From Anaerolineae bacterium (lineage in GTDB: Bacteria; Chloroflexota; Anaerolineae; Aggregatilineales; Phototrophicaceae): a DNA stretch of 53,060 nt. The stretch lies in the NCBI GenBank assembly GCA_022842885.1, contig JALHOR010000030.1:1-53060 (forward strand), given 5' to 3'. The notes under the pieces were generated by a model, which saw only the letters and a list, made by a program, of their open reading frames with translations, ran no database searches and had not been told where the DNA came from. Position 1 is the first letter of the stretch. Each line of letters begins with the position of its first letter. Below, in pieces: positions 43,812 to 50,344 of this stretch. Position numbers and translations under genes: made by a program.

Positions 43812-43901
43812 ATCCCCACCCCTAACCCCTCCCCATTGCATGGAGAGGGGAACTTGCCCCCCTCTCTACTGCGTAGAGAGGGGGTTGGGGGTGAGGAGAA
43901 T
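43812..43901. repeat. GC-rich double-hairpin foldback repeat
   Basis: The outer arms (CCCCACCCCTAACCCC and GGGGGTTGGGGGTGAGG) are complementary. Inside are two hairpins: 43828-43850 (CCCCTCC...GGAGAGGGG) and 43858-43884 (CCCCCTCTCTAC/GTAGAGAGGGGG, 12 bp, loop TGC). The same family flanks the insertion sequence at 49087 and 50296. Confidence 0.7.
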
Positions 43902-43938
43902 CATTACTCCTAAATAGCAAAACGCGCTTGCCACACTA

Positions 43939-43972
43939 CAAAAGCTGACGGCTGATTGCTGACAGCTAAACG
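43939..43972 (-). repeat. AGC-rich short repeat, copy 5
   Basis: Plus strand AAAAGCTGACGGCTGATTG then CTGACAGCTAAACG; AGC/GCT cores recur at about 7-base steps. It lies beside the GC-rich foldback before livF. Confidence 0.5.
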
Positions 43973-44017
43973 TATTGAAACCGTCAAAACTTTTATAACA
44001 GCATGAGGAAACACATC

Positions 44018-44860
44018 ATGCAACTCCAAGAAAAATCCAAAACACAAGCACCTATCGCCGCCGGAACGCTCACGGTCAATAATATTGAAGTCGTGTATAA
44101 CAGCGTGATTCTGGTGCTGCGCGGCATTTCGTTTCATGTTGAACCCGGTCAGGTCGTCTCGCTGCTCGGTCCCAACGGCGCGGGCAAATCTACGACGCTC
44201 AAAGCCATCAGCGGCTTACTGAAAAGCGAAGCGGGCGAAATTACTCGTGGCAGCATCATGTGGGGCAATGAACGCCTAGAAACCCAAGGCGCGGAAGATA
44301 TTGTCCGCAAAGGCATTATTCAGGTCATTGAAGGGCGTCCGCTGTTCCGGCATCTGACCGTTGAAGAAAATTTGCGGTTGGGCGCGATGACCTACAAAGG
44401 CGGCAGCGAAGCCAAACATGATTTAGAGCGCGTGTATCATTATTTCCCGCGCTTGAAAGCATTGCAAAAACGTACCAGCGGCTATTTATCCGGCGGTGAG
44501 GGGCAAATGCTGGTCATCGGCAGGGCGCTGATGGGGCATCCCAAATTGATGATGCTGGATGAACCCTCATTAGGACTGGCGCCACTTTTGGTGCAGGAAA
44601 TTTTTTCTATCGTTAAAGACATCAATGAGCGCGAAGGCGTGTCGGTGTTGTTAGTCGAACAAAATGCGCGGGCAGCATTGGCGCTGGCGCATTATGGCTA
44701 CGTCATGGAAAATGGGCGCGTGGTGCTAGACGGTCCCGCTGACCAACTGCGCGAGAACGAAGACATCAAAGAATTTTATCTGGGACTCAACCAGATGGGG
44801 GAACGCAAAAGCTACCGCGAAGTGAAGCACTACAAACGCCGCAAACGCTGGTTAGGCTAA
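44018..44860 (+). CDS. livF: Branched-chain-type ABC importer, ATP-binding protein LivF
   Basis: Second ATPase of the importer. Walker A GPNGAGKST, family stretch LKAISGLLKSEAGEITRGSI, signature YLSGGEGQMLVIGRALM, Walker B LMMLDEPSLGLAPLL, H-loop region LLVEQNARAALALAHYGYVM. The ATG at 44018 is chosen because GAGGA lies 8 bases upstream; an ATG at 44003 is five codons earlier and overlaps that site. A ~25-residue basic extension (SYREVKHYKRRKRWLG) follows the normal LivF end; similar tails occur in liv clusters with ligases. It precedes the PaaK-like gene by 25 bases. Confidence 0.92.
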   Translation: MQLQEKSKTQAPIAAGTLTVNNIEVVYNSVILVLRGISFHVEPGQVVSLLGPNGAGKSTTLKAISGLLKSEAGEITRGSIMWGNERLETQGAEDIVRKGIIQVIEGRPLFRHLTVEENLRLGAMTYKGGSEAKHDLERVYHYFPRLKALQKRTSGYLSGGEGQMLVIGRALMGHPKLMMLDEPSLGLAPLLVQEIFSIVKDINEREGVSVLLVEQNARAALALAHYGYVMENGRVVLDGPADQLRENEDIKEFYLGLNQMGERKSYREVKHYKRRKRWLG

Positions 44861-44885
44861 CACAGATTCAACACGGAGGCACATT

Positions 44886-46088
44886 TTGACGCATTTTGAC
44901 GCCCGTATTCAGGAACTTGTTGCCCATGCTTATGCCCATGCACCCGCTATCACCAAGATTCTGGATGATGCCGGAGTGAAGCCGGCTGATATTCAGGGCG
45001 CAGTCGATTTAAAAAAAATTCCGATTTTACGCAAAGATGAACTGGTCGAAATTCATCAGGCAAACCCACCGTTTGGGGGCTTTTTAACTGTCCCGATTGA
45101 ATCGCTGCCGCGCATTTATATCTCACCGGGTCCCATCTATGACCCGCAACCCCCACCAGAAGACCCACAAGCGGCATTAGAGCCGTTCCAATATGTGGGA
45201 TTTCAACGCGGCGATAAAGTTCTTAATACCTTCATGTATCATCTGACACCCGCTGGATTGCTCTTGGATGAAGGCTTGCGTGCTTGTGGCGCAACCGTGA
45301 TTCCATCAGGACCCGGCAACACGGAATTGCAAATTATGATGGCAATGGCGCTGCGGGCAAATGGCTTCCTTGGGCAGCCCGGCTATCTGATGACACTGTT
45401 AGACAAAATGGAAGAGATGGGCATCGCCCCAGAACACAATCCCATCAAAAAAGCTCTCTTTTCGGCTGAACTTTACACCCCATCGCAGCAAGAACGGTTT
45501 GAAGGCAAGTATGGCATGAGAACCACTTCGGCATATGGCACCGCCGATTTAGGGTTCATGGGTTATACCCGCCATGATATTCCCGGTTTTAAAATCATGC
45601 CAGCAGTTTTCCTGCAAATTGCCGACCCCAAAACTGGCGACGATGTTGAACCGGGCGGCACGGGTGAAATTGTTGTAACAACGTTCAACAAAGCCTATCC
45701 CCTGCTGCGCTTCGGCACAGGTGATTTAGGCGCAATATCACCCGAATTAAAAGATGGGAGACAGCATTTATTGGGCTTGTTTGGGCGTAGCGGTGACGCT
45801 ATCAAAGTGCGCGGCATGTTTTTACATCCCAACCAACTCAAGTTGGCGACGGTGCAGTTCCCGCAAATTAATCGCTTGCAAGCCATTATCACCCGCCCAG
45901 AAAATAACGATGTTGTCACACTCAAAGTCGAACTGAAAGAAGGCGCAGCCGATGATGGTATCGGCGCGAAATTACAAGCATTGGCACAAGCCGCCGTGCG
46001 CCTTCGCATTGACCATATCGAAATGGTGCCTCCGGGAACGATTGGCGAATATGAGCGCACCATCGTAGATAATCGCCAGTGGGATTAG
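44886..46088 (+). CDS. PaaK-like adenylate-forming-family protein, probably catalytically altered
   Basis: Last gene of the importer operon, 400 residues, starting at TTG 44886 with GGAGG upstream. The fold of phenylacetate-CoA ligase is recognisable (IPILRKDELVEIHQANPP, SAELYTPSQQERFEGKYGMR, SAYGTADLGFMGY, LLRFGTGDLGAISPE, GRSGDAIKVRGMFLHPNQLK). The ATP P-loop, normally S-S-G-T-T-G-x-P, is replaced by YISPGPIYDPQ. At the C-terminus the usual G-K-x-x-R motif reads GEYERTIVDNR, without the catalytic lysine. It may bind an aryl or acyl compound without activating it. The conserved R-x-G-D-x-I-K hinge remains. A strong terminator follows. Confidence 0.82.
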   Translation: MTHFDARIQELVAHAYAHAPAITKILDDAGVKPADIQGAVDLKKIPILRKDELVEIHQANPPFGGFLTVPIESLPRIYISPGPIYDPQPPPEDPQAALEPFQYVGFQRGDKVLNTFMYHLTPAGLLLDEGLRACGATVIPSGPGNTELQIMMAMALRANGFLGQPGYLMTLLDKMEEMGIAPEHNPIKKALFSAELYTPSQQERFEGKYGMRTTSAYGTADLGFMGYTRHDIPGFKIMPAVFLQIADPKTGDDVEPGGTGEIVVTTFNKAYPLLRFGTGDLGAISPELKDGRQHLLGLFGRSGDAIKVRGMFLHPNQLKLATVQFPQINRLQAIITRPENNDVVTLKVELKEGAADDGIGAKLQALAQAAVRLRIDHIEMVPPGTIGEYERTIVDNRQWD

Positions 46089-46124
46089 CCCCGTTATAGA
46101 CCATCATAGACCATTACGATTGAC

Positions 46125-46163
46125 ACATCCTCACAGCACGATTATGCTGTGAGGATGTTTTTG
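46125..46163 (+). terminator. Intrinsic terminator of the liv-type operon
   Basis: A perfect 14-bp stem (ACATCCTCACAGCA at 46125-46138 with 46145-46158), loop CGATTA, then TTTTT. It lies 36 bases after the PaaK-like stop codon. Confidence 0.92.
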
Positions 46164-46225
46164 ATTAAAATTATCAGCGATGAATTGTTATTGCACCAAG
46201 AGATGAAAATTGGCAATTTGACCAA

Positions 46226-46278
46226 TGGCTAAGTGACAATCGGTTTTTGACTCAGCACTTAGTCCTCAGCACTCAGCA
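46226..46278. repeat. AGC-rich short repeat, copy 6
   Basis: Contains GGCTAAGTGAC and then CTCAGCACTTAGTCCTCAGC and ACTCAGCACT, a heptamer-like CTCAGCA series. It lies before the GT39-like gene; an upstream in-frame TTG would translate it, which I take as a false extension. Confidence 0.55.
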
Positions 46279-46333
46279 CTATTTTCAGAGTAGATACAAA
46301 AACCACCAACACCCGACAGAAAATCGCGTATTT

Positions 46334-48070
46334 GTGAATACCTTGTCCCCCAATTTACGCTGGTTGCGCTGGCTGGAATATGCGAGTATTCTGGCGATTT
46401 TACTTGCCTTTAGCGCGTTATGCTGGCATCAGATTGAGCTACCGGGACTGCATCCTGACGAAGCGCAGGAAGTGATTCCGGTTATCCAAATCCTGAACAA
46501 TGCACCGTTTGATACCATTCGCAATCATGGCATTGAAGTCTTGGGCGCTCGTTTTCCGCTGATGATTCAGGATTATATTGGCACGGTCAATACCTATCTA
46601 TATGTGCCGTTTATCGGCATTTTTGGCGTATCGGTCTATTCGCTGCGGTTGATGTCCATCCTCATTTCAGTGGTCACATTGCTGCTGGTATGGCGTATTG
46701 GGCGGGCATGGGTGTCACCGCTGGCGGGCGTGCTGGCGGCGCTGTTTTTAGCGATGCAGCCTTCATTCATCTTCTGGAGTCGTCAAAGCGTTTATGTCAC
46801 ATTCGTAACCGTACCGCTAACCTTGGGCGCGATGCTGTGTGGCTGGTATTGGTGGCGCAAAAAAACATCGGTTCGGTGGCTTTATGCCGGAGCATTTTTG
46901 CTCGGTCTGGGCATTGCGGCGAAAATGCTGGTGGGTTGGGTGTTGATTGGCATTGGTGGCGCATTTGGATTGCTCTATCTTTTGCCAAATGCCAGAAAAA
47001 TTTTGGAAGCACGGTCTCTGAAACCCATCGGCATAACGCTTACGCTGCGACAATTTGTTTTCGCGGGGGTGTGCTTATGCGCCGGTTTGTTCATGCTCAT
47101 TATTTACAACCTGCAAACCGGCGGCACGTTTGCCCTGCTCAATGATTTTGGTGGCACATCGTATTATGGTGTGGATAACAGCGCCTTCTTAGAAAATCTC
47201 GCGGCACGCATTGAAAATTTGCGCGTCACCATCACAGGCGAGCAATTCTGGTATCTGACGGGCGGCGCACTCTACGGTAATCCGTTATGGAGTCAGGCGT
47301 TGCTGATAACGCCGCTATTGGCGCTTATCATCGTTTTTTGGCGGGGGCGTACCGATTGGCGGCGCAGTGTCTTTCTGCTGATTGCCCTGACCTTGATGCT
47401 GCTGTCATCAGTGTTTACGGTATCAGCATTGTGGGCGACCCACATGGCGATTCTGATGCCTTTTCCGCCATTATTGCTGGCAATCTCACTGGCACTGATT
47501 ATCCGACATTTTCCGGGAAATCGTTTCTCTTATGAGGGCGCGATATATCACGCCCCTACAATAAAGATTTTTAAAATTATTTCTGTTCAATTATTGCGAT
47601 GGCTGATAATTTGCATCTTTGTAACGGTATTGGTATATCAAGATGTGCAAGCGACACTGGCATATCACCACGATTTAACGCGCATGGGTGGTTTTGGCGG
47701 ACACAGCAGCGCGATTGATACACTGATGGACACGCTTGAATCGCTTGACCCACTGCCGCCGTTATATGCTGTGGATTGGGGCATACAAAATCAGATACGC
47801 TTTTTATCCGGTGGCACGATGCAACCGATAGACATTGCCGGATTTGAACTTAACCCCGACCCCGGTTTTGCGGTACGAGTCCAGCAAAGCCTAACGACGC
47901 CCAACAGTCTATATCTTTTTCATGCGCCGGGGGATACCACCTTCCAGCGGCGCGACGCCTTTGAACAAATTATCGCCGAAAGTGGCTTTACCATCAGCAG
48001 CGATGAGGTGGTTTATGACCGCACCGGACGCCCGATTTTTCATCTCGTGCGCCTAGAGCCAACACCATGA
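46334..48070 (+). CDS. GT39-like polytopic membrane glycosyltransferase
   Basis: Membrane glycosyltransferase of the GT39/ArnT-PMT superfamily, which uses lipid-linked sugars. The first periplasmic loop after helix 1 has LPGLHPDEAQEVIP with the Asp-Glu pair typical of the active site. About ten further helices follow (ILISVVTLLLVWRIGRAWVS, GVLAALFLAMQPSFIFWSRQ), and a ~140-residue soluble C-terminal domain. I prefer the GTG at 46334: the frame extends to a TTG at 46247, but that extension is encoded by the short repeat at 46226-46278. No clear ribosome binding site is seen. A palindromic repeat lies within the gene at 47533-47560. Donor and acceptor are unknown. Confidence 0.8.
   Translation: MNTLSPNLRWLRWLEYASILAILLAFSALCWHQIELPGLHPDEAQEVIPVIQILNNAPFDTIRNHGIEVLGARFPLMIQDYIGTVNTYLYVPFIGIFGVSVYSLRLMSILISVVTLLLVWRIGRAWVSPLAGVLAALFLAMQPSFIFWSRQSVYVTFVTVPLTLGAMLCGWYWWRKKTSVRWLYAGAFLLGLGIAAKMLVGWVLIGIGGAFGLLYLLPNARKILEARSLKPIGITLTLRQFVFAGVCLCAGLFMLIIYNLQTGGTFALLNDFGGTSYYGVDNSAFLENLAARIENLRVTITGEQFWYLTGGALYGNPLWSQALLITPLLALIIVFWRGRTDWRRSVFLLIALTLMLLSSVFTVSALWATHMAILMPFPPLLLAISLALIIRHFPGNRFSYEGAIYHAPTIKIFKIISVQLLRWLIICIFVTVLVYQDVQATLAYHHDLTRMGGFGGHSSAIDTLMDTLESLDPLPPLYAVDWGIQNQIRFLSGGTMQPIDIAGFELNPDPGFAVRVQQSLTTPNSLYLFHAPGDTTFQRRDAFEQIIAESGFTISSDEVVYDRTGRPIFHLVRLEPTP
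47533..47560. repeat. Palindromic repeat inside the GT39-like gene
   Basis: GGGCGCGATATATCACGCCC (47536-47555), palindromic except one base pair, followed by CTACA. It is read through as part of the protein (EGAIYHAPT) just before a hydrophobic helix. The outer GGG...CCCTAC pattern matches the palindrome at 41044. Confidence 0.5.
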
Positions 48071-48124
48071 GAAGCACACTTTTCTGCACGCAAATCCAAG
48101 TTATGTATCGCTAAAGGACACCCT

Positions 48125-49072
48125 ATGAAAACCCGAATCTGGATTATGTTCTGGCTGGTCGCCCTCATTTGGGGGTCATCTTTTATGCTGATTCGCATTG
48201 GCGTTGAAGCTATTCATCCGGTGCATCTTGTCCTGATTCGCGTGGGGATTGCCGCTGTTGGTTTGGGTTTGGTGGTGGTTGTCACCAGACAGCCCATCCC
48301 GCGTGATTGGCGCATACTGTTAGCGATGGTGGCAGTGGGCATCGGCAATAATGCCATTCCATTCACGCTCATTAGTTGGGGCGAACAAAGCGTCGAAAGC
48401 GGGTTAACCAGCGTTTTGCAATCTACGGCGGCATTGTTCGCTTTGGTTGTGGCGCATTTCGCCTTCAAAGATGAGCGCATTACCCCACGCAAATTGATTG
48501 GTTTGGGGCTGGGTTTTGCGGGGATTGTGGTGCTTGCCAGCCGCAATTGGCAGGATGGACAAGTAATTACCGGCAGTTTAATGGGGCAAATGGCGATTGT
48601 GGTCGCATCTCTTTCGTATGCCTGTTTTACAGCACTCAGCCGCAAAGTGTTAGCCAGCGGCACGGTAGTACCCGTTGTCTTGGCAGCCATTACGATGATG
48701 GCGGCAACGTTTTTTGAAGCGGCTATCGTGCTTGTTGGTGGCATTTCGGGCGCAATGCCGCTGCAAACCCCGGCTGATTTGACTGTTGAGATATTAACCG
48801 CTGTGTTAGTTTTGGGCTTTGTGAATACGTTTATCGCGTATCTGATGTTTTACGAGATTGTCAAAGGTCTGGGAGCAGCACGCGCCGCGATGGTCACGTA
48901 TGTTGTGCCAGCCGTTGGATTACTCTTAGGGGTGATTTTCTTGGGCGAAATTCTGGATGCTCGCATTATTTTGGGCGCTGGTCTCATTTTCGCGGGAATT
49001 GGCATCGTCAATCTGAAATTTTTACGCTGGCAATCTGCCAAAAATGTCAAAGTTGCCAGCGTCGGGGATTAG
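48125..49072 (+). CDS. EamA/DMT-family transporter
   Basis: 315 residues, ten hydrophobic helices in two EamA repeats. The first begins IWIMFWLVALIWGSSFMLIR with GVEAIHPVHLVLIRVGIAAV; the join is FAFKDERITPRKLIGLGLGF and GIVVLAS; the second has SLMGQMAIVVASLSYACFTA and GLGAARAAMVTYVVPAVGLL with LGVIFLGEILDARIILGAGL. Family members export amino acids, nucleotides or other metabolites at the inner membrane; the substrate cannot be read from sequence. The ATG at 48125 has AAAGGA upstream. It follows the glycosyltransferase gene by 54 bases on the same strand. Confidence 0.93.
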   Translation: MKTRIWIMFWLVALIWGSSFMLIRIGVEAIHPVHLVLIRVGIAAVGLGLVVVVTRQPIPRDWRILLAMVAVGIGNNAIPFTLISWGEQSVESGLTSVLQSTAALFALVVAHFAFKDERITPRKLIGLGLGFAGIVVLASRNWQDGQVITGSLMGQMAIVVASLSYACFTALSRKVLASGTVVPVVLAAITMMAATFFEAAIVLVGGISGAMPLQTPADLTVEILTAVLVLGFVNTFIAYLMFYEIVKGLGAARAAMVTYVVPAVGLLLGVIFLGEILDARIILGAGLIFAGIGIVNLKFLRWQSAKNVKVASVGD

Positions 49073-49086
49073 ATTAAAAAAATCCT

Positions 49087-49131
49087 CACCCCCTGTCCCC
49101 TCCCTATGAAATGGCTGAGGGGAGGACACCT
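49087..49131. repeat. Left half of a GC-rich foldback repeat interrupted by the IS
   Basis: CCTCACCCCCTGTCCCCTCC, then TATGAAATGGCTGAGGGGAGGACACC: one hairpin (CCCCTC...GAGGGG) of the family at 43812-43901. Confidence 0.55.
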
Positions 49132-50293
49132 TGTCAGGTGACTCTCGGGTCAGGCATAAAGAGCCAGTCCAGCCAATAGGTATGGCGGTGAATGACTTCA
49201 ATAAAGAAGCGTACCCCCTCCTTAAACAGACTCCAGTGTCGCCGCACCTTGCCCGTCTTTTCACGCACCAGCGGTTGGCTCTTGCCTAACGCCACTGCCT
49301 GACTGCCCACAGCAATCATCCAGGCATAAGCCACACTCAACAAAATCAGCAACCGTGCCATGTGAGCAGGTTGCTGAATGTGGCTCTCGCCCCAATGCCA
49401 CCCACCGCTTTTCAAATCCCGAAAACTTTGTTCCTGCCAATTGCGGAGCGCATACTCATAGCCCGTTACACACGGGTCATTGGTGACTAACGCCCAGGCT
49501 TGCTCATAGCCCACTTCCCACAAAGCGCGGGCATAAGCCGGTAAGCGTCCACGCTGCTTGAAAATTTTGCCTTCCGCGCCCCACACCGCGCCCGGTTGCA
49601 CCTGTGCGGCAATGGTATAGTCGCCGCTGTCGATCACAATTTTGGTCTGACAGGTGACCCGAAACAGATAGTGCCAGCCCATGCTCGCCACACCCCGACA
49701 TAACTCCGGTGAGGTGCCAATCCCACGATCCGCTAACACCAACACCGTCGTCTGTGGGGGTAACCCCTGTTGCACTTGCCGCAGCAACTGCTCAATCACT
49801 TGCACCTGCCCTTCAGTTGGATACTCTGCCAACCGATACACCCGCCATGCCAGTGGTAGACAGCGCCCTTCCCATGCTAAACCGACCATCATCACCCCCA
49901 ACCGCTGTCCGAATTTGGTCTCGTCCACCAATAAGGTCACCCGCGACAAACCCAATGCCTGCACCACGCTGCCACTCCACTGCTGAAAGAAGTCCTCAAG
50001 CCCAATGTCGTCATTGTCCAGAAACCGCCGCCAGCGGCGTGCTGCACTCTCGACCTGTTCTCCACTAGCGACTGCCCGTGCCACGGCAGCTTGTTGGCAA
50101 CTATGCGACAACACAATGCCATAACTGAAGAGGGCGACATTCGCCCGTTGCCAAGAATTGAACAGCGGTAACATCTCGCCAAGCTGTTGTTCCCACTGAT
50201 ATAGTATAGGATGGTTCATGGTCGTCCTGTCTCGTCTGTTGATACCAACGAGAGGATGCCCTATGAACTTTGCTTTTTTCAAGTCTTGACACC
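49132..50293 (-). mobile_element. IS4-family insertion sequence, ~1.16 kb
   Basis: A single transposase gene sits between the two halves of a GC-rich foldback repeat. The ends are not firmly resolved. One reading has TGTCAGGTGAC (left) against TGTCAAGACTT (right end, complement). Another starts at GGTGAC/GGTGTC with a degenerate 9-base target duplication (CACCTTGTC at 49127-49135, CAACCTGTC at 50294-50302, 7 of 9 identical). Coordinates are approximate. Confidence 0.6.
49134..50219 (-). CDS. IS4-family DDE transposase
   Basis: 361 residues with the complete DDE triad: D99 in LLVDETKFG, D164 in VLVLADRGIG, and E263. The last lies in the IS4 signature Y-(2)-R-(3)-E-(6)-K, read exactly as YALRNWQEQSFRDLK. 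The C-terminal helix SHIQQPAHMARLLILLSVAY is also typical. The ATG at 50219 has AGGA 5 bases upstream; an in-frame start at 50282 would lie at the element's edge. The frame is intact, so the element may still be active. Confidence 0.93.
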   Translation of the reverse strand: MNHPILYQWEQQLGEMLPLFNSWQRANVALFSYGIVLSHSCQQAAVARAVASGEQVESAARRWRRFLDNDDIGLEDFFQQWSGSVVQALGLSRVTLLVDETKFGQRLGVMMVGLAWEGRCLPLAWRVYRLAEYPTEGQVQVIEQLLRQVQQGLPPQTTVLVLADRGIGTSPELCRGVASMGWHYLFRVTCQTKIVIDSGDYTIAAQVQPGAVWGAEGKIFKQRGRLPAYARALWEVGYEQAWALVTNDPCVTGYEYALRNWQEQSFRDLKSGGWHWGESHIQQPAHMARLLILLSVAYAWMIAVGSQAVALGKSQPLVREKTGKVRRHWSLFKEGVRFFIEVIHRHTYWLDWLFMPDPRVT

Positions 50294-50339
50294 CAACCTG
50301 TCCTCCCCTCAGATGAAATGGGGAGGGGTTGGGGTGGGG
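50294..50339. repeat. Right half of the GC-rich foldback repeat interrupted by the IS
   Basis: CAACCTGTCCTCCCCTCAGA, then TGAAATGGGGAGGGGTTGGGG. Its complement matches the left half at 49087-49131 over GTCCTCCCCTCAG and the ATGAAAT loop. Confidence 0.55.
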
Positions 50340-50344
50340 ATAAT

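Noticed and set aside
39496..46278. CRISPR array suggested by recurring short repeats
   Set aside because: Copies are degenerate, irregularly spaced by kilobases, in both orientations, with no spacers and no cas genes.
46247..46333. N-terminal extension of the GT39-like protein to a TTG
   Set aside because: The extension is encoded by the AGC-rich short repeat, has no ribosome binding site, and does not resemble the family.
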